Below are positions 16,202 through 23,416 of a DNA stretch of 34,955 nt, piece by piece. The position numbers and the translations under genes are program-made. The stretch lies in IMG/VR virus record IMGVR_UViG_3300028422_001967, positions 1 to 34,955 of that record. One strand, 5' to 3'. How positions within the stretch are numbered: position 1 is the stretch's first letter; each line of letters starts with the position of its first letter. Under the pieces are notes generated by a model that was not told the DNA's origin, made no database searches, and saw nothing but the letters and a program-made list of their open reading frames with translations. The stretch comes from a virus.

Positions 16202-17520
16202 CACAGCACCCTGAAGCTGGTGTTCGCGACCACCTGGCCGCCGAAGTGCGAGGTGCGCTCGCGCGTCACCGCACCGTAGCGGAAGGCGTCGCACCCGTGG
16301 CTTGTCCAGTCGTGCAGTGGCGTGTTCTGGAAATCGCGGGTCTTGTCGTTCCAGACGCGGCGGTACTGCTCAAGTGCCTCGATTCCCCGCTTGCACTTCG
16401 TCTCGTCAAACCAGCAGCGCGGCAGCATCGCCCGCACTGCCTCAATGCCATCTTCCAGAGACTGCGCCGGGGCGACCTCAAAGCGGACCCCGAGCTTCGC
16501 GGCTGTCTCGCGACGGGAAACGCCGGATCCGAGTTCGCGAACCTCGATGTCGTGTGGCGCGATGTGACGTCCGTACACGTATGGCTTGGCGTTCAATTCC
16601 TTGGCGTAGAATGGAAGCCCCTCGCCAGAGGATTCGAGGTAGTCAATCAGCCGCACCTCGCGCCCGACGCGCTGCGCGAACCAGATCGCCGTGCTGTCGC
16701 CGACGCCCAAATCCCACCACGTTTCTACCGGCAGCGTCGGTTCCCACGGCACGGACCCGATGCGCTTCTGGCTGCGCGCCAGCTCCATCTGCTTGCCGTA
16801 GTAGGCGCCGACGAGCGCGGCGTCGAAGCTGCAGAAATACTCCTGCTGGATCATCTCTTCGGCCATGCCGGCGGCGCGGTCGTCGTCGATCGCCGAAGCA
16901 GGGATCACCATCGATCCATCCGCGCGCTGCGTGTCGTCGACGCCAAGAACCTGAACAAACCAGTCCGGGTTGCGCTTCGCCATCTCGACGAGCCGATAAC
17001 CGTGATTGCGTCCGCGCGGCGTGAAGATGAACAGCGCCCACCCGCCGTTTTCGGCGAGGATCGGGCGTACGTAGTCCCATGCCTCCGGGTCGGCGAGCGA
17101 GTATTCCGAGAACACCACGCCGACCGGGTTTGCACCGACCAGCGCGTTGTAGTTGTCCGAGCCGACGCACTGCCAGATCGAACCGCACAGCAGTTCGATT
17201 TTCATCTCGGTCGCGTTGGTTCGCGACCGGATTTCCGGCGGGAATACCTGATCGATCACCCGCCGCCCCTGCGCATCGATGCCATCCCACACCGCCTTGC
17301 GGGCCTGGGTGGCGGTCGGCAGCATATGCCAGTAGACGCCGGTGCGGGCGTGCGCGGCGACGGCTGTGAAGTTGAGCGCGGAGGAATCCTTCCCGCTGCG
17401 GCGATGCCAGACGAGAACCGCACGGCCGCCGCCGCCCTCGATCTTGCCGTCCATGTATTCGAGGAACGGCCACTGGTAATCGCGCGGAGACCAGGCGTTT
17501 GGGAGTGAAATGTTCCCCAT
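16201..17520 (-). CDS. terL: Terminase large subunit
   Basis: The 439-residue protein is the DNA-packaging ATPase and nuclease. The Walker A-like segment HRRSGKDS is at 39-46 and the Walker B-like VVFSE at 135-139. The nuclease half has WWDLGVGDSTA (D269) and DWTSHGCDAFRYG (D410). The ATG at 17518-17520 forms TGATG with the preceding stop, and the GTG just before it is a less likely start. It acts with the small subunit two genes upstream at the portal. Confidence 0.93.
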   Translation of the reverse strand: MGNISLPNAWSPRDYQWPFLEYMDGKIEGGGGRAVLVWHRRSGKDSSALNFTAVAAHARTGVYWHMLPTATQARKAVWDGIDAQGRRVIDQVFPPEIRSRTNATEMKIELLCGSIWQCVGSDNYNALVGANPVGVVFSEYSLADPEAWDYVRPILAENGGWALFIFTPRGRNHGYRLVEMAKRNPDWFVQVLGVDDTQRADGSMVIPASAIDDDRAAGMAEEMIQQEYFCSFDAALVGAYYGKQMELARSQKRIGSVPWEPTLPVETWWDLGVGDSTAIWFAQRVGREVRLIDYLESSGEGLPFYAKELNAKPYVYGRHIAPHDIEVRELGSGVSRRETAAKLGVRFEVAPAQSLEDGIEAVRAMLPRCWFDETKCKRGIEALEQYRRVWNDKTRDFQNTPLHDWTSHGCDAFRYGAVTRERTSHFGGQVVANTSFRVL

Positions 17521-18062
17521 CACCCAACCTCTATCGCCCTGGGAACGTGTGCCGCCTCGATTGTAATTCCGCTCGTCGCGGACTGGCCGTGGTTAATGAT
17601 GACGAGCGCTGAGGAGCCGGGCGCGTAAATGCGCGGAGACGGGTCTCGAACCTCGACGCCAAATGCAGCCGGAGCACGCTTCGTGATGAGCAACGTCCCG
17701 TTGTCGCTGATCGTCACGCCGGTTTTCATCACCATCTTGGGCGCGACACCAATGCGGCGGTTGATGACGGTCGCATCTGTCCCGCCCGTGTATGTCGGGT
17801 TCAGGTAGATCGAAACTGTGGCGTCAACTGATGGTGCGAACTCCGACCATGCCCAGTATTCGTCCTCGTCGTCAGGAAACTCGACAACCACGTTGACCGT
17901 CGAACCGGTGAGCACGGCAGTTCCCGTCTCGACATGCCCGGCGATCGCCAGCGCAGCCAGAGTTTCCGGCTCAGGATATCCGTTCCCGCCGATAACGAGC
18001 ACAGGCTCTGTCCCCCGATTGAGGACGGCACCGACAGTCTGGGGCGAGAGAAAATCAACCAT
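17520..18062 (-). CDS. Beta-rich phage protein between the terminase genes
   Basis: The 180-residue protein is rich in Val, Thr, Gly and Ile. It has repeated beta-like segments (EPVLVIGGNGYPEPETLAAL near 18-37; GTAVLTGSTVNVVVEFPDDE near 46-65). No family was recognised. It may be a head-decoration or fibre-like protein inserted between terS and terL, which are normally adjacent. The ATG overlaps the terS stop by 8 nt, so it is translated with packaging genes. Confidence 0.68.
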   Translation of the reverse strand: MVDFLSPQTVGAVLNRGTEPVLVIGGNGYPEPETLAALAIAGHVETGTAVLTGSTVNVVVEFPDDEDEYWAWSEFAPSVDATVSIYLNPTYTGGTDATVINRRIGVAPKMVMKTGVTISDNGTLLITKRAPAAFGVEVRDPSPRIYAPGSSALVIINHGQSATSGITIEAAHVPRAIEVG

Positions 18063-18465
18063 TTTCCCCGCTCCTTCCAAACCGATGAACGTTGATCTGG
18101 AATGGCGACCCGTCGGCGTTTCCGAGATCAAGGCGGTCGCCGTAGCGCTTGGGGTCCCACTTCGCGAGCAGCTTGAGGTCCGTCTCGATGATCAGTTTGT
18201 CTCGCTGAACATCGTCCGTACTTTCTCCTAGGCCGCGCGCCGTCTCTCGTACCCGTGCGGCGATCTCGTCGAACCCGTCTTCCCGCGCGCGCGCGATGGC
18301 CTCAGCAAGCGGCTCTCTCTCCTTCGCCCACGACCTCACGGTGTTCGGGCACGGCATCCCCTCATCACGGCAAATCACAGCAAGCGGCTCGCCTTTCGAC
18401 AGCCGCTCGCAAATCTCCTGCGCGATGTCCTCGCTGTACGTGCTCGGTCGCCCGTGCTTTGCCAT
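18055..18465 (-). CDS. terS: Terminase small subunit
   Basis: The 136-residue protein would recognise phage DNA for packaging. The N-terminus has the pattern HGRPSTYSEDIAQEICERL, then CRDEGMPCPNTVRSWAKER near 33-51, a helix-turn-helix. The C-terminal region has DLKLLAKWDPKRYGDR, common in this type. The ATG at 18465 is chosen over the upstream GTG because it starts the family-like sequence; the ribosome site is modest. A promoter candidate and a dyad lie just upstream. Confidence 0.86.
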   Translation of the reverse strand: MAKHGRPSTYSEDIAQEICERLSKGEPLAVICRDEGMPCPNTVRSWAKEREPLAEAIARAREDGFDEIAARVRETARGLGESTDDVQRDKLIIETDLKLLAKWDPKRYGDRLDLGNADGSPFQINVHRFGRSGENG

Positions 18466-18501
18466 CTCTCGCCTGTCCTGCCCGACTGACGCTTCCACGA
18501 T

Positions 18502-18521
18502 GCAACTGCAATCGCAGTTAG
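18502..18521. promoter_or_regulatory. 20-bp dyad, copy 2 (terminase promoter)
   Basis: The sequence GCAACTGC-AATC-GCAGTTAG fits GCAACTGC-N4-GCAGTTGC, with two changes in the outer right half. It overlaps the -10 box and presumed start of the late promoter. The other copy is at 12611-12630. The placement suggests an operator or activator site for late genes. Confidence 0.5.
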
Positions 18522-18548
18522 TTTATCCTATTCCGCCGCAACACCCAA
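18520..18548 (-). promoter_or_regulatory. Candidate late promoter ahead of terS
   Basis: On the minus strand TTGGGT, a 17-bp spacer and TAAACT precede terS by about 55 bp. The boxes are imperfect. The -35 lies inside the end of the upstream gene. Overlap with the dyad supports regulated use, but this is inference. Confidence 0.4.
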
Positions 18549-19013
18549 TAGCCTCGGGTAATACCCTTCGCGCCTCAGCCGTTCGTCGATGCGGCGCGCC
18601 GCCTTGGTCGCGCTCCTGTCGACCTGCGCCATGATATCCGGCGCGTCCTCCATGGTTGCCAAGATCGCGTCCATCGCCTGGTCGAAGTCGCTGCCCTTGA
18701 CGAGTTCGAGCACACCGTCGTCGAGCAAAGCCTTGAGCCACAGCGTGAGCGCGAGGAACGCGGTTGCGTGCGCGTGACCCCTCAACTCGTCCATGACGAT
18801 GCCGGCGGCCCGCTCGACGCGGCACGCAAGACGCCAAGCCTCGTCCCTGGTCAACCCCTGCATTGGCTCCATGGCCGCGCGCTGCAGGCAGGCGATCGCG
18901 TTGCGGTCGTCGTCTGTGCGAATGTCCTCGGATACGCACTGCGTGACCATGCGGTGCATGAGGTTCGCGGGCAGCGCCAGTTCGACGCGGCGGCGGGCGG
19001 AAAGGTGCATCAT
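18528..19013 (-). CDS. Helical phage protein of unknown function
   Basis: The 161-residue protein is helical and acidic, with AAMEPMQGLTRDEAWRLACR near 46-65 and a hydrophobic stretch HATAFLALTLWLKALLDDGV near 81-100. No family was recognised. It is the last gene before terS and overlaps the previous stop as ATGA. It may belong to the replication block or be a late regulator; neither is shown. Confidence 0.7.
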   Translation of the reverse strand: MMHLSARRRVELALPANLMHRMVTQCVSEDIRTDDDRNAIACLQRAAMEPMQGLTRDEAWRLACRVERAAGIVMDELRGHAHATAFLALTLWLKALLDDGVLELVKGSDFDQAMDAILATMEDAPDIMAQVDRSATKAARRIDERLRREGYYPRLLGVAAE

Positions 19014-19765
19014 TCCGCGGCCTCCGCTGAGAGCGTCGGAGAGATCTTCGCGGCCTCGCTCGGCGTTGCGCCCTCACCGATCAGTCGCCAGTACACCGGT
19101 CGATCGACGGCAGATAGAGTTCTAGCAACGCGCTGTGCCTCTGTCGTCTGGCGCTCAGCGTGCGTGTCCATGCGCACTGCGCCATCAAGGCGGGCCAAAA
19201 GCGCGTCCAGAGCAGAGCGATCCCGGATCGGATCGGCCGCAATTCTGGCGTCCTCCTCTTCCTGCCTGCGCCTCGCCTCAGATCGCCTCGCGTGCTCGCG
19301 CTGGTGCCGCCACGCGATGAACGCCGCATCGCGGATCGGCTTGAGGATCTTCTCCGCCCGTGCCGTCAGGTCGCCAGGGAGCGGGTTCCCGAAGCGATGG
19401 GTCATCACCACGTCGTCGACGACCGCCTTTGCGACGGCGGCAGGCATCCTGGCGAACGCAGCGCAGACGGCGCGGACGTAGATGTCCCTGGCCTGCTCGT
19501 CCTCCTCGCTCTCAGCCCTATGCCCGACGCGTGCCCCAGCAAAGACCGCGAGCATGATCGTCGCCTGCCGCTTGCCGATCTCGTCGCCACATGGGGTGAG
19601 CGCATCTTCCGCCTCGGCGATGATCGCCTCGCACGCATTGGCCGGAAGTAGCGCCGTAGATGACCCGATTTCGTCGTCTCGGCCCAAATTCCCAAGGCGA
19701 GGCGCTAGGCGCTCAATCGGACCGCCAACCAACCTCCCGCCATTCCAAACCGCAATCTCACCCAT
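19010..19765 (-). CDS. Replication-region protein, possible loader or regulator
   Basis: The 251-residue protein follows the replication initiator with an 8-nt overlap. It has GDEIGKRQATIMLAVF near 60-75, a helical middle, and a highly charged stretch (RHQREHARRSEARRRQEEED near 152-171). No nucleotide-binding motif was seen, so a DnaC-type ATPase is not supported. Position suggests a role in phage DNA replication. Confidence 0.68.
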   Translation of the reverse strand: MGEIAVWNGGRLVGGPIERLAPRLGNLGRDDEIGSSTALLPANACEAIIAEAEDALTPCGDEIGKRQATIMLAVFAGARVGHRAESEEDEQARDIYVRAVCAAFARMPAAVAKAVVDDVVMTHRFGNPLPGDLTARAEKILKPIRDAAFIAWRHQREHARRSEARRRQEEEDARIAADPIRDRSALDALLARLDGAVRMDTHAERQTTEAQRVARTLSAVDRPVYWRLIGEGATPSEAAKISPTLSAEAAE

Positions 19766-20618
19766 GCCCCGCCTCCCGATTGAGCCTCACCAGTGCGCCA
19801 ACCAACCCGGACGGCTCGGCAGGCTTACGCGGGGCAAACGGCGCGACACCGGCCTTGCGCTCGGCGATACGGTTCCCGAGGGCCTTGTTCACCCACGGCA
19901 GAGGCTGAGCGGCGCAGGACGCTTCCGCAGATCGGATTGTTTCGATCACCTCGCTCGGCTCGTGGCGCTTGAGCCATTGGCCCATCATCGAGCGAACGGA
20001 TTTTTCGGTGTTCGCGCTACCGCACCGCAGGTAGGCGATCGTCTCGGCAGACCAGCATTCATCGAGATCCGGTTTAACCTCGACGGCGACGTCAGACGCC
20101 AGGGTCGAAGACCCTGCCTCTTTCTGCTCTTGTTCTTGCTCCTGCTCCTGCTCTTGGCTTCGAAGGGGCTTCGAAGGGGCTTCGAAGGGGCTATCACAGC
20201 CACGGCATTTCGTGAGATGGAAAGCATCTCCGTATTTCTCGAAAAAAGCTTTCAGATGAATGCACTGCGGGACGTCATCATACTCGCGCTGGATGCCGAC
20301 GCAGCGCTTGTCCTCGGCCTTGAGCGCGTCACCGATCTGGAAGCGGGCCATTTCGTGCACCCAGACCACCTCAGAGGCTTCGTCGTATGAGCAAAACCCC
20401 GCTTCGATGGCCCTTCGAAGCCCCTTCCATGCCCCTTCGATAGAGAGGCCAGTTTCGTGCGCCAGGAACATCGCAGGCAGGTAATAGAGGCCGATCATGT
20501 TCGAGTGCGGAGACGTAATCAGGTACGCCGCGACGATTTGCGCTTCCATGTTTCCGCGCAGTTCGCGCCCCGTGGTGCCGATCCAGAACTTCGATGTGAC
20601 CTTCCCGTAGTCGCGCAT
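19758..20618 (-). CDS. Phage replication initiator, winged-helix type
   Basis: The 286-residue protein opens MRDYGKVTSKFWIGTTGREL, then RGNMEAQIVAAYLITSP, a pattern I recognise from phage replication proteins with an N-terminal winged helix. A Gln-Glu repeat lies near 156-166. The C-terminal part ends in WVNKALGNR, of the kind that may contact a helicase loader. The ATG at 20618 is chosen because GAGG lies 5 nt upstream. The gene contains two arrays of 11-bp repeats whose 11-nt period is not a multiple of three, so they are probably kept for their DNA sequence and mark an internal origin, as in lambda O. Confidence 0.78.
   Translation of the reverse strand: MRDYGKVTSKFWIGTTGRELRGNMEAQIVAAYLITSPHSNMIGLYYLPAMFLAHETGLSIEGAWKGLRRAIEAGFCSYDEASEVVWVHEMARFQIGDALKAEDKRCVGIQREYDDVPQCIHLKAFFEKYGDAFHLTKCRGCDSPFEAPSKPLRSQEQEQEQEQEQKEAGSSTLASDVAVEVKPDLDECWSAETIAYLRCGSANTEKSVRSMMGQWLKRHEPSEVIETIRSAEASCAAQPLPWVNKALGNRIAERKAGVAPFAPRKPAEPSGLVGALVRLNREAGHG
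20125..20154. repeat. Five hexamers encoding a Gln-Glu repeat
   Basis: Five near copies of TGCTCY on the plus strand encode alternating Gln and Glu on the minus strand. This low-complexity linker sits next to the first iteron array and may be slippage-prone. Confidence 0.75.
20158..20190. repeat. Iteron array A: three perfect 11-bp repeats
   Basis: CTTCGAAGGGG occurs three times with no spacing (CCCCTTCGAAG on the minus strand). The period is 11 bp, one helical turn. It encodes EAPSKPLRS in different registers, so codon repetition does not explain it. It is one half of the proposed origin. Confidence 0.85.
20218..20262. other. AT-richer segment between iteron arrays
   Basis: This stretch contains GTATTTCTCGAAAAAAGCTT and is clearly richer in A and T than its surroundings. 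By analogy with lambda-type origins it is a candidate unwinding element. Unwinding function is inference only. Confidence 0.4.
20397..20442. repeat. Iteron array B: 11-bp repeats in inverted orientation
   Basis: On the plus strand GCCCTTCGAAG, CCCCTTCCATG and CCCCTTCGATA follow each other exactly every 11 bp, preceded by a looser CCCC-GCTTCGATG copy. They are inverted relative to array A, about 220 bp away, within the same gene. Conservation of the period across coding sequence supports DNA-level selection. Confidence 0.75.
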
Positions 20619-20625
20619 CACCACC

Positions 20626-21141
20626 TCACCACACGTTCAGCTCGCGCCCCGTCGGACGCTGCGCGAGATCGAGCCCAGACATGTCGTAGGAGCGCGCCCG
20701 CGGTGTGCTCGTGACGTTGTTAGCCGGAGCACGGAGACCGGCCTCCAGTCGCGCTTCGATGCGGGCATAGTTGATCGCCGCCACATCGTGCGGCAGGCGA
20801 TCCGGGGCGACGACGCCGCCCATGGCCGGGAACGGGCATCCCAGGGACGCAGCACGCTCGCGCAGGCCGCAGACCGACCGGCCCATGAGTTTGGCGATGG
20901 CCCCGGCTTCTCGGCCCTCGGCGACGTACCCGAGCAGCGCCTGATGTTCTGCTGTCGTCCATGGGCGGTTCGGCCCGTTCTTGCGGCCCAAACCATTCCC
21001 ATACCTACGCACCTCATCTCCGACCGTGCTGGTGCCGATGCCGAAGCGCAGCGCAATCGCTTTGTGGCTGATGCCGAGTTTCACGAGACGCATGATCTCA
21101 TCGCGCCGCTCGATGCGCGCTTGCTGCGAAAGATGCGCCAT
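20626..21141 (-). CDS. Double-HTH DNA-binding protein, GcrA/SANT-like
   Basis: The 171-residue protein has an N-terminal HTH (RDEIMRLVKLGISHKAIALR near 12-31, then FGIGTSTVGDEVRRYG) and a second tryptophan-centred helical domain (NRPWTTAEHQALLGYVAEGR near 57-76, then IAKLMGRSVCGLRERAASLG). The second domain resembles GcrA or SANT/Myb-like modules. It precedes the replication initiator and is a candidate regulator of late genes. TGATG joins it to the previous gene. Confidence 0.72.
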   Translation of the reverse strand: MAHLSQQARIERRDEIMRLVKLGISHKAIALRFGIGTSTVGDEVRRYGNGLGRKNGPNRPWTTAEHQALLGYVAEGREAGAIAKLMGRSVCGLRERAASLGCPFPAMGGVVAPDRLPHDVAAINYARIEARLEAGLRAPANNVTSTPRARSYDMSGLDLAQRPTGRELNVW

Positions 21142-21374
21142 CACGCGGCCTCCCCACAGAGCGCCCGGAACGCGGCGACGACGCGCTGGCGGAACGGTAC
21201 GACGCGCGGAGGCGTCATGTCGGGCAGCGGCAGCAATTCGTTGCGCATTGCCAGGTGTACGGCGTCGCGGAGACGGGAAAAAGCGCGCGCCTGCCCGGCG
21301 TGTGCCTTGCGGGCCTCGACGTAATCGCGCGCTGCTGCTGCGACGAGCGGATAGGCGATCTCGATGCGGTTCAT
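21141..21374 (-). CDS. Small helical protein of unknown function
   Basis: The 77-residue protein is helical and basic, with AAAARDYVEARKAHAGQARA near 12-31. It lies between rusA and the double-HTH gene, joined by ATGA and TGATG. No function is recognised. Confidence 0.65.
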   Translation of the reverse strand: MNRIEIAYPLVAAAARDYVEARKAHAGQARAFSRLRDAVHLAMRNELLPLPDMTPPRVVPFRQRVVAAFRALCGEAA

Positions 21375-21790
21375 GGCATGATCTCCGTGATTTGTACGGT
21401 GGTGCGCGGCGTGTCGCTATAGGCCTTGCTCGCGGAGATGCTCACCACCTGCTTGTCGTCGGCGAACACGATGCCGTTAATCGCGTCGAGGATCAGCTTC
21501 ACCACGTTGTCGAGGTCGGGCTTGCACGGGCAGGGGAGCCCGGCGGCCTCGGCCTTCTTGCGCTTCGACCAACTGGCTGGGATCGGCGCTTCTACGGCCA
21601 CCAGAACCACGACCGGATGCGTCGTCGCCACACGCCCGGCCATCGCGTCCATGGCGAGACTTGCGACGATGCCCTCGCGAGTGCGCGTAAGCTTCGGCGT
21701 GTAGGCGTGCGCAAATCCGTTGCGCGCGCTCAGGCGCGGCCGTCCCTTGCCGGTTGGCGCGCCGGGTATGACGAAGGAGACGGCCGCCAT
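21371..21790 (-). CDS. rusA: RusA-type Holliday junction resolvase
   Basis: The 139-residue protein fits the RusA family of prophage resolvases, which cut four-way junctions. Residues 3-18 read AVSFVIPGAPTGKGRP and the catalytic region is KPDLDNVVKLILDAINGIVF near 90-109, followed by ADDKQV. D92, D94, K98 and D111/D112 correspond to the metal-binding and catalytic positions. Length is typical. It would act with the right-arm recombinases in replication and recombination. Confidence 0.9.
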   Translation of the reverse strand: MAAVSFVIPGAPTGKGRPRLSARNGFAHAYTPKLTRTREGIVASLAMDAMAGRVATTHPVVVLVAVEAPIPASWSKRKKAEAAGLPCPCKPDLDNVVKLILDAINGIVFADDKQVVSISASKAYSDTPRTTVQITEIMP

Positions 21791-21795
21791 CTGCG

Positions 21796-22275
21796 TTACT
21801 CCGCTGCAACCGGTTCTCGGTCGCCATCGTCATCGGCGCCCATGGGGGTTTTGTCGAACAGCGCGCCCTGGTCCGGGTCTGGCTCCGGGCGCTCTCCGCC
21901 GAGATACTTGTCGGCGTCGGCGACGACGATCAGCACCGTCTGTCCCTGCGCGTCGGCGAGCGCGTGCCGGTACTCGGAAGACTTGGACGCGGTGAGAATC
22001 GCCTTAACGCCGTCCTTGAACTCGACCTTCTCGACCTCGGCAACGATCACCGCGCGTTCGTCGGCGGCGATCAGCGCGACAGCGCTGCGCAGCATCGAGT
22101 TGACGGCCATGATGGCGCTCTCGATCACCTCCCGCTGTTCCTGCTCGGACATCTCGCCGTAGGTCTTCGGCTGCTGCCGCAGGCGGTCGACCAGCCACGA
22201 CGCGAGGTCGCCGCCGAGGGATTCGCAGGTGGTATCGATGGTGGTGGACTCGACGCTCTTCTCGTCTTCGCTCAT
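21796..22275 (-). CDS. Phage protein with possible clamp-binding tail
   Basis: The 159-residue protein is acidic, with a helical region (KTYGEMSEQEQREVIESAIM near 37-56) and a beta-like part (KVEFKDGVKAILTASKS). No family was recognised. Near the C-terminus QGALF (136-140) resembles the bacterial sliding-clamp-binding pentapeptide QL(S/D)LF. It lies between a DNA methyltransferase and RusA. The ATG at 22275 follows the previous stop by 2 bp. Confidence 0.68.
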   Translation of the reverse strand: MSEDEKSVESTTIDTTCESLGGDLASWLVDRLRQQPKTYGEMSEQEQREVIESAIMAVNSMLRSAVALIAADERAVIVAEVEKVEFKDGVKAILTASKSSEYRHALADAQGQTVLIVVADADKYLGGERPEPDPDQGALFDKTPMGADDDGDREPVAAE

Positions 22276-22277
22276 GG

Positions 22278-22913
22278 TCAGGCTCCTTGGGTGGGGGTGT
22301 AGTCGGTGTCCCGCTCCAGCCTCTTGCGGCAGGGCGGAATCCAGGTGAACCGCGTTTCGCGCGGATCGCTGTTGCAGCGCCAAACGATCCAGGCGTAGGC
22401 CGTCGCCGTGCTCGCCGAGCGATCGCACCGCCCCTTCACCATCGGCACGCGCTCGACGAACTGCGCGACGACGGCGGGCGGCTGCACCGAGAACAGCTTT
22501 TCGAACCGTTCGTTTCCCTCGAGGAAGGCGACGCGCACCAGCACCGCCACACCGCCGCGGGCTTCGACGAGCGCCTGCTCGATAAACTGCTGCGCGAGGC
22601 GAAACGGCGGGTTGGTGATGATCCAGTCGGCGCCGCGATCGTCGTGGGGGAACAGGAAGTCCTGCACCGCGCCGAAGCCGTAGGGGTGAACGTCGGAGGC
22701 GAGCACCTCGGAGAAATACTCCGTGAGCGGCCGCACCATATGCCCCTCGCCGCACGCCGGATCCCAGACCACCATTCGCGGCGAGTACCAGACGCCCGGC
22801 AGAACGTGCTCGCAGAGAGCCCGCGTCGCCCAGGGCGGCGTCGGGAAAAAATCCAGGCTGTCGTGCGGCTCGGCGCGGCGCTGCATCACAGCTGTGGAGG
22901 TGTTCTGCGCCAT
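22278..22913 (-). CDS. DNA N6-adenine methyltransferase
   Basis: The 211-residue protein has FFPTPPWATRAL (22-33), the SAM-binding motif VWDPACGEGHM (49-59) and the catalytic NPPF (101-104). This is an adenine-N6 enzyme without a target-recognition domain of restriction type, and no restriction gene is nearby. It is therefore an orphan, likely for phage DNA protection or regulation. The start forms TGATG with the preceding gene. Confidence 0.88.
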   Translation of the reverse strand: MAQNTSTAVMQRRAEPHDSLDFFPTPPWATRALCEHVLPGVWYSPRMVVWDPACGEGHMVRPLTEYFSEVLASDVHPYGFGAVQDFLFPHDDRGADWIITNPPFRLAQQFIEQALVEARGGVAVLVRVAFLEGNERFEKLFSVQPPAVVAQFVERVPMVKGRCDRSASTATAYAWIVWRCNSDPRETRFTWIPPCRKRLERDTDYTPTQGA

Positions 22914-23416
22914 CACGCCCTCGCCACGCCGCGGACGGGGACGCAACTGCGCTCGCGCTCATCGTCGAGATCGCGCTGCAAGGCTTCTAGAGCCTCGCGC
23001 GCTTCGGATATCTCGCGGCTGATATGGCAGTATTCCGTGGGGGTGATCGATGCGCCGCCTCTGCTCCCCGGCATCATCGCGGCACGGCGGGCTTCGGCGA
23101 TGTCGCCGATCTCCTTCACCACCATCATCATCCGGTCTCCGAAGTCGGCGGCGACGTGCGCGATGCATCCCCGCTTCGCCATCGTCTTCATGACATCGGA
23201 AATTGGCGTCGTACCGTTCGCAGCGAATGCAGCGCGATCGAGAGCTGCCGCCTGCATCAGGCTTGGGCGTTTTCCGCTGTCTCCGTTTGACCACTGGTAA
23301 ACGCTGCTCGGGGTGAGATCGACGGCGGCGGCGGCGGCATCAACACCAGCAGCGTTGATGACATCAGCGACCGCACTAAAAAACGTGTTTGGTTCGCGAG
23401 GTTTTATCGCTGTCAT
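22913..23416 (-). CDS. CII-like HTH regulator
   Basis: The 167-residue protein has an HTH-like region GVDAAAAAVDLTPSSVYQWS near 24-43 and LMQAAALDRAAFAANGTTPI after it, then a long helical C-terminus. It resembles phage CII-type or Cro-type regulators. It lies second or third in the left operon, where such a gene is expected. The ATG at 23416 is preferred over a TTG at 23446 on codon grounds. Confidence 0.7.
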   Translation of the reverse strand: MTAIKPREPNTFFSAVADVINAAGVDAAAAAVDLTPSSVYQWSNGDSGKRPSLMQAAALDRAAFAANGTTPISDVMKTMAKRGCIAHVAADFGDRMMMVVKEIGDIAEARRAAMMPGSRGGASITPTEYCHISREISEAREALEALQRDLDDERERSCVPVRGVARA

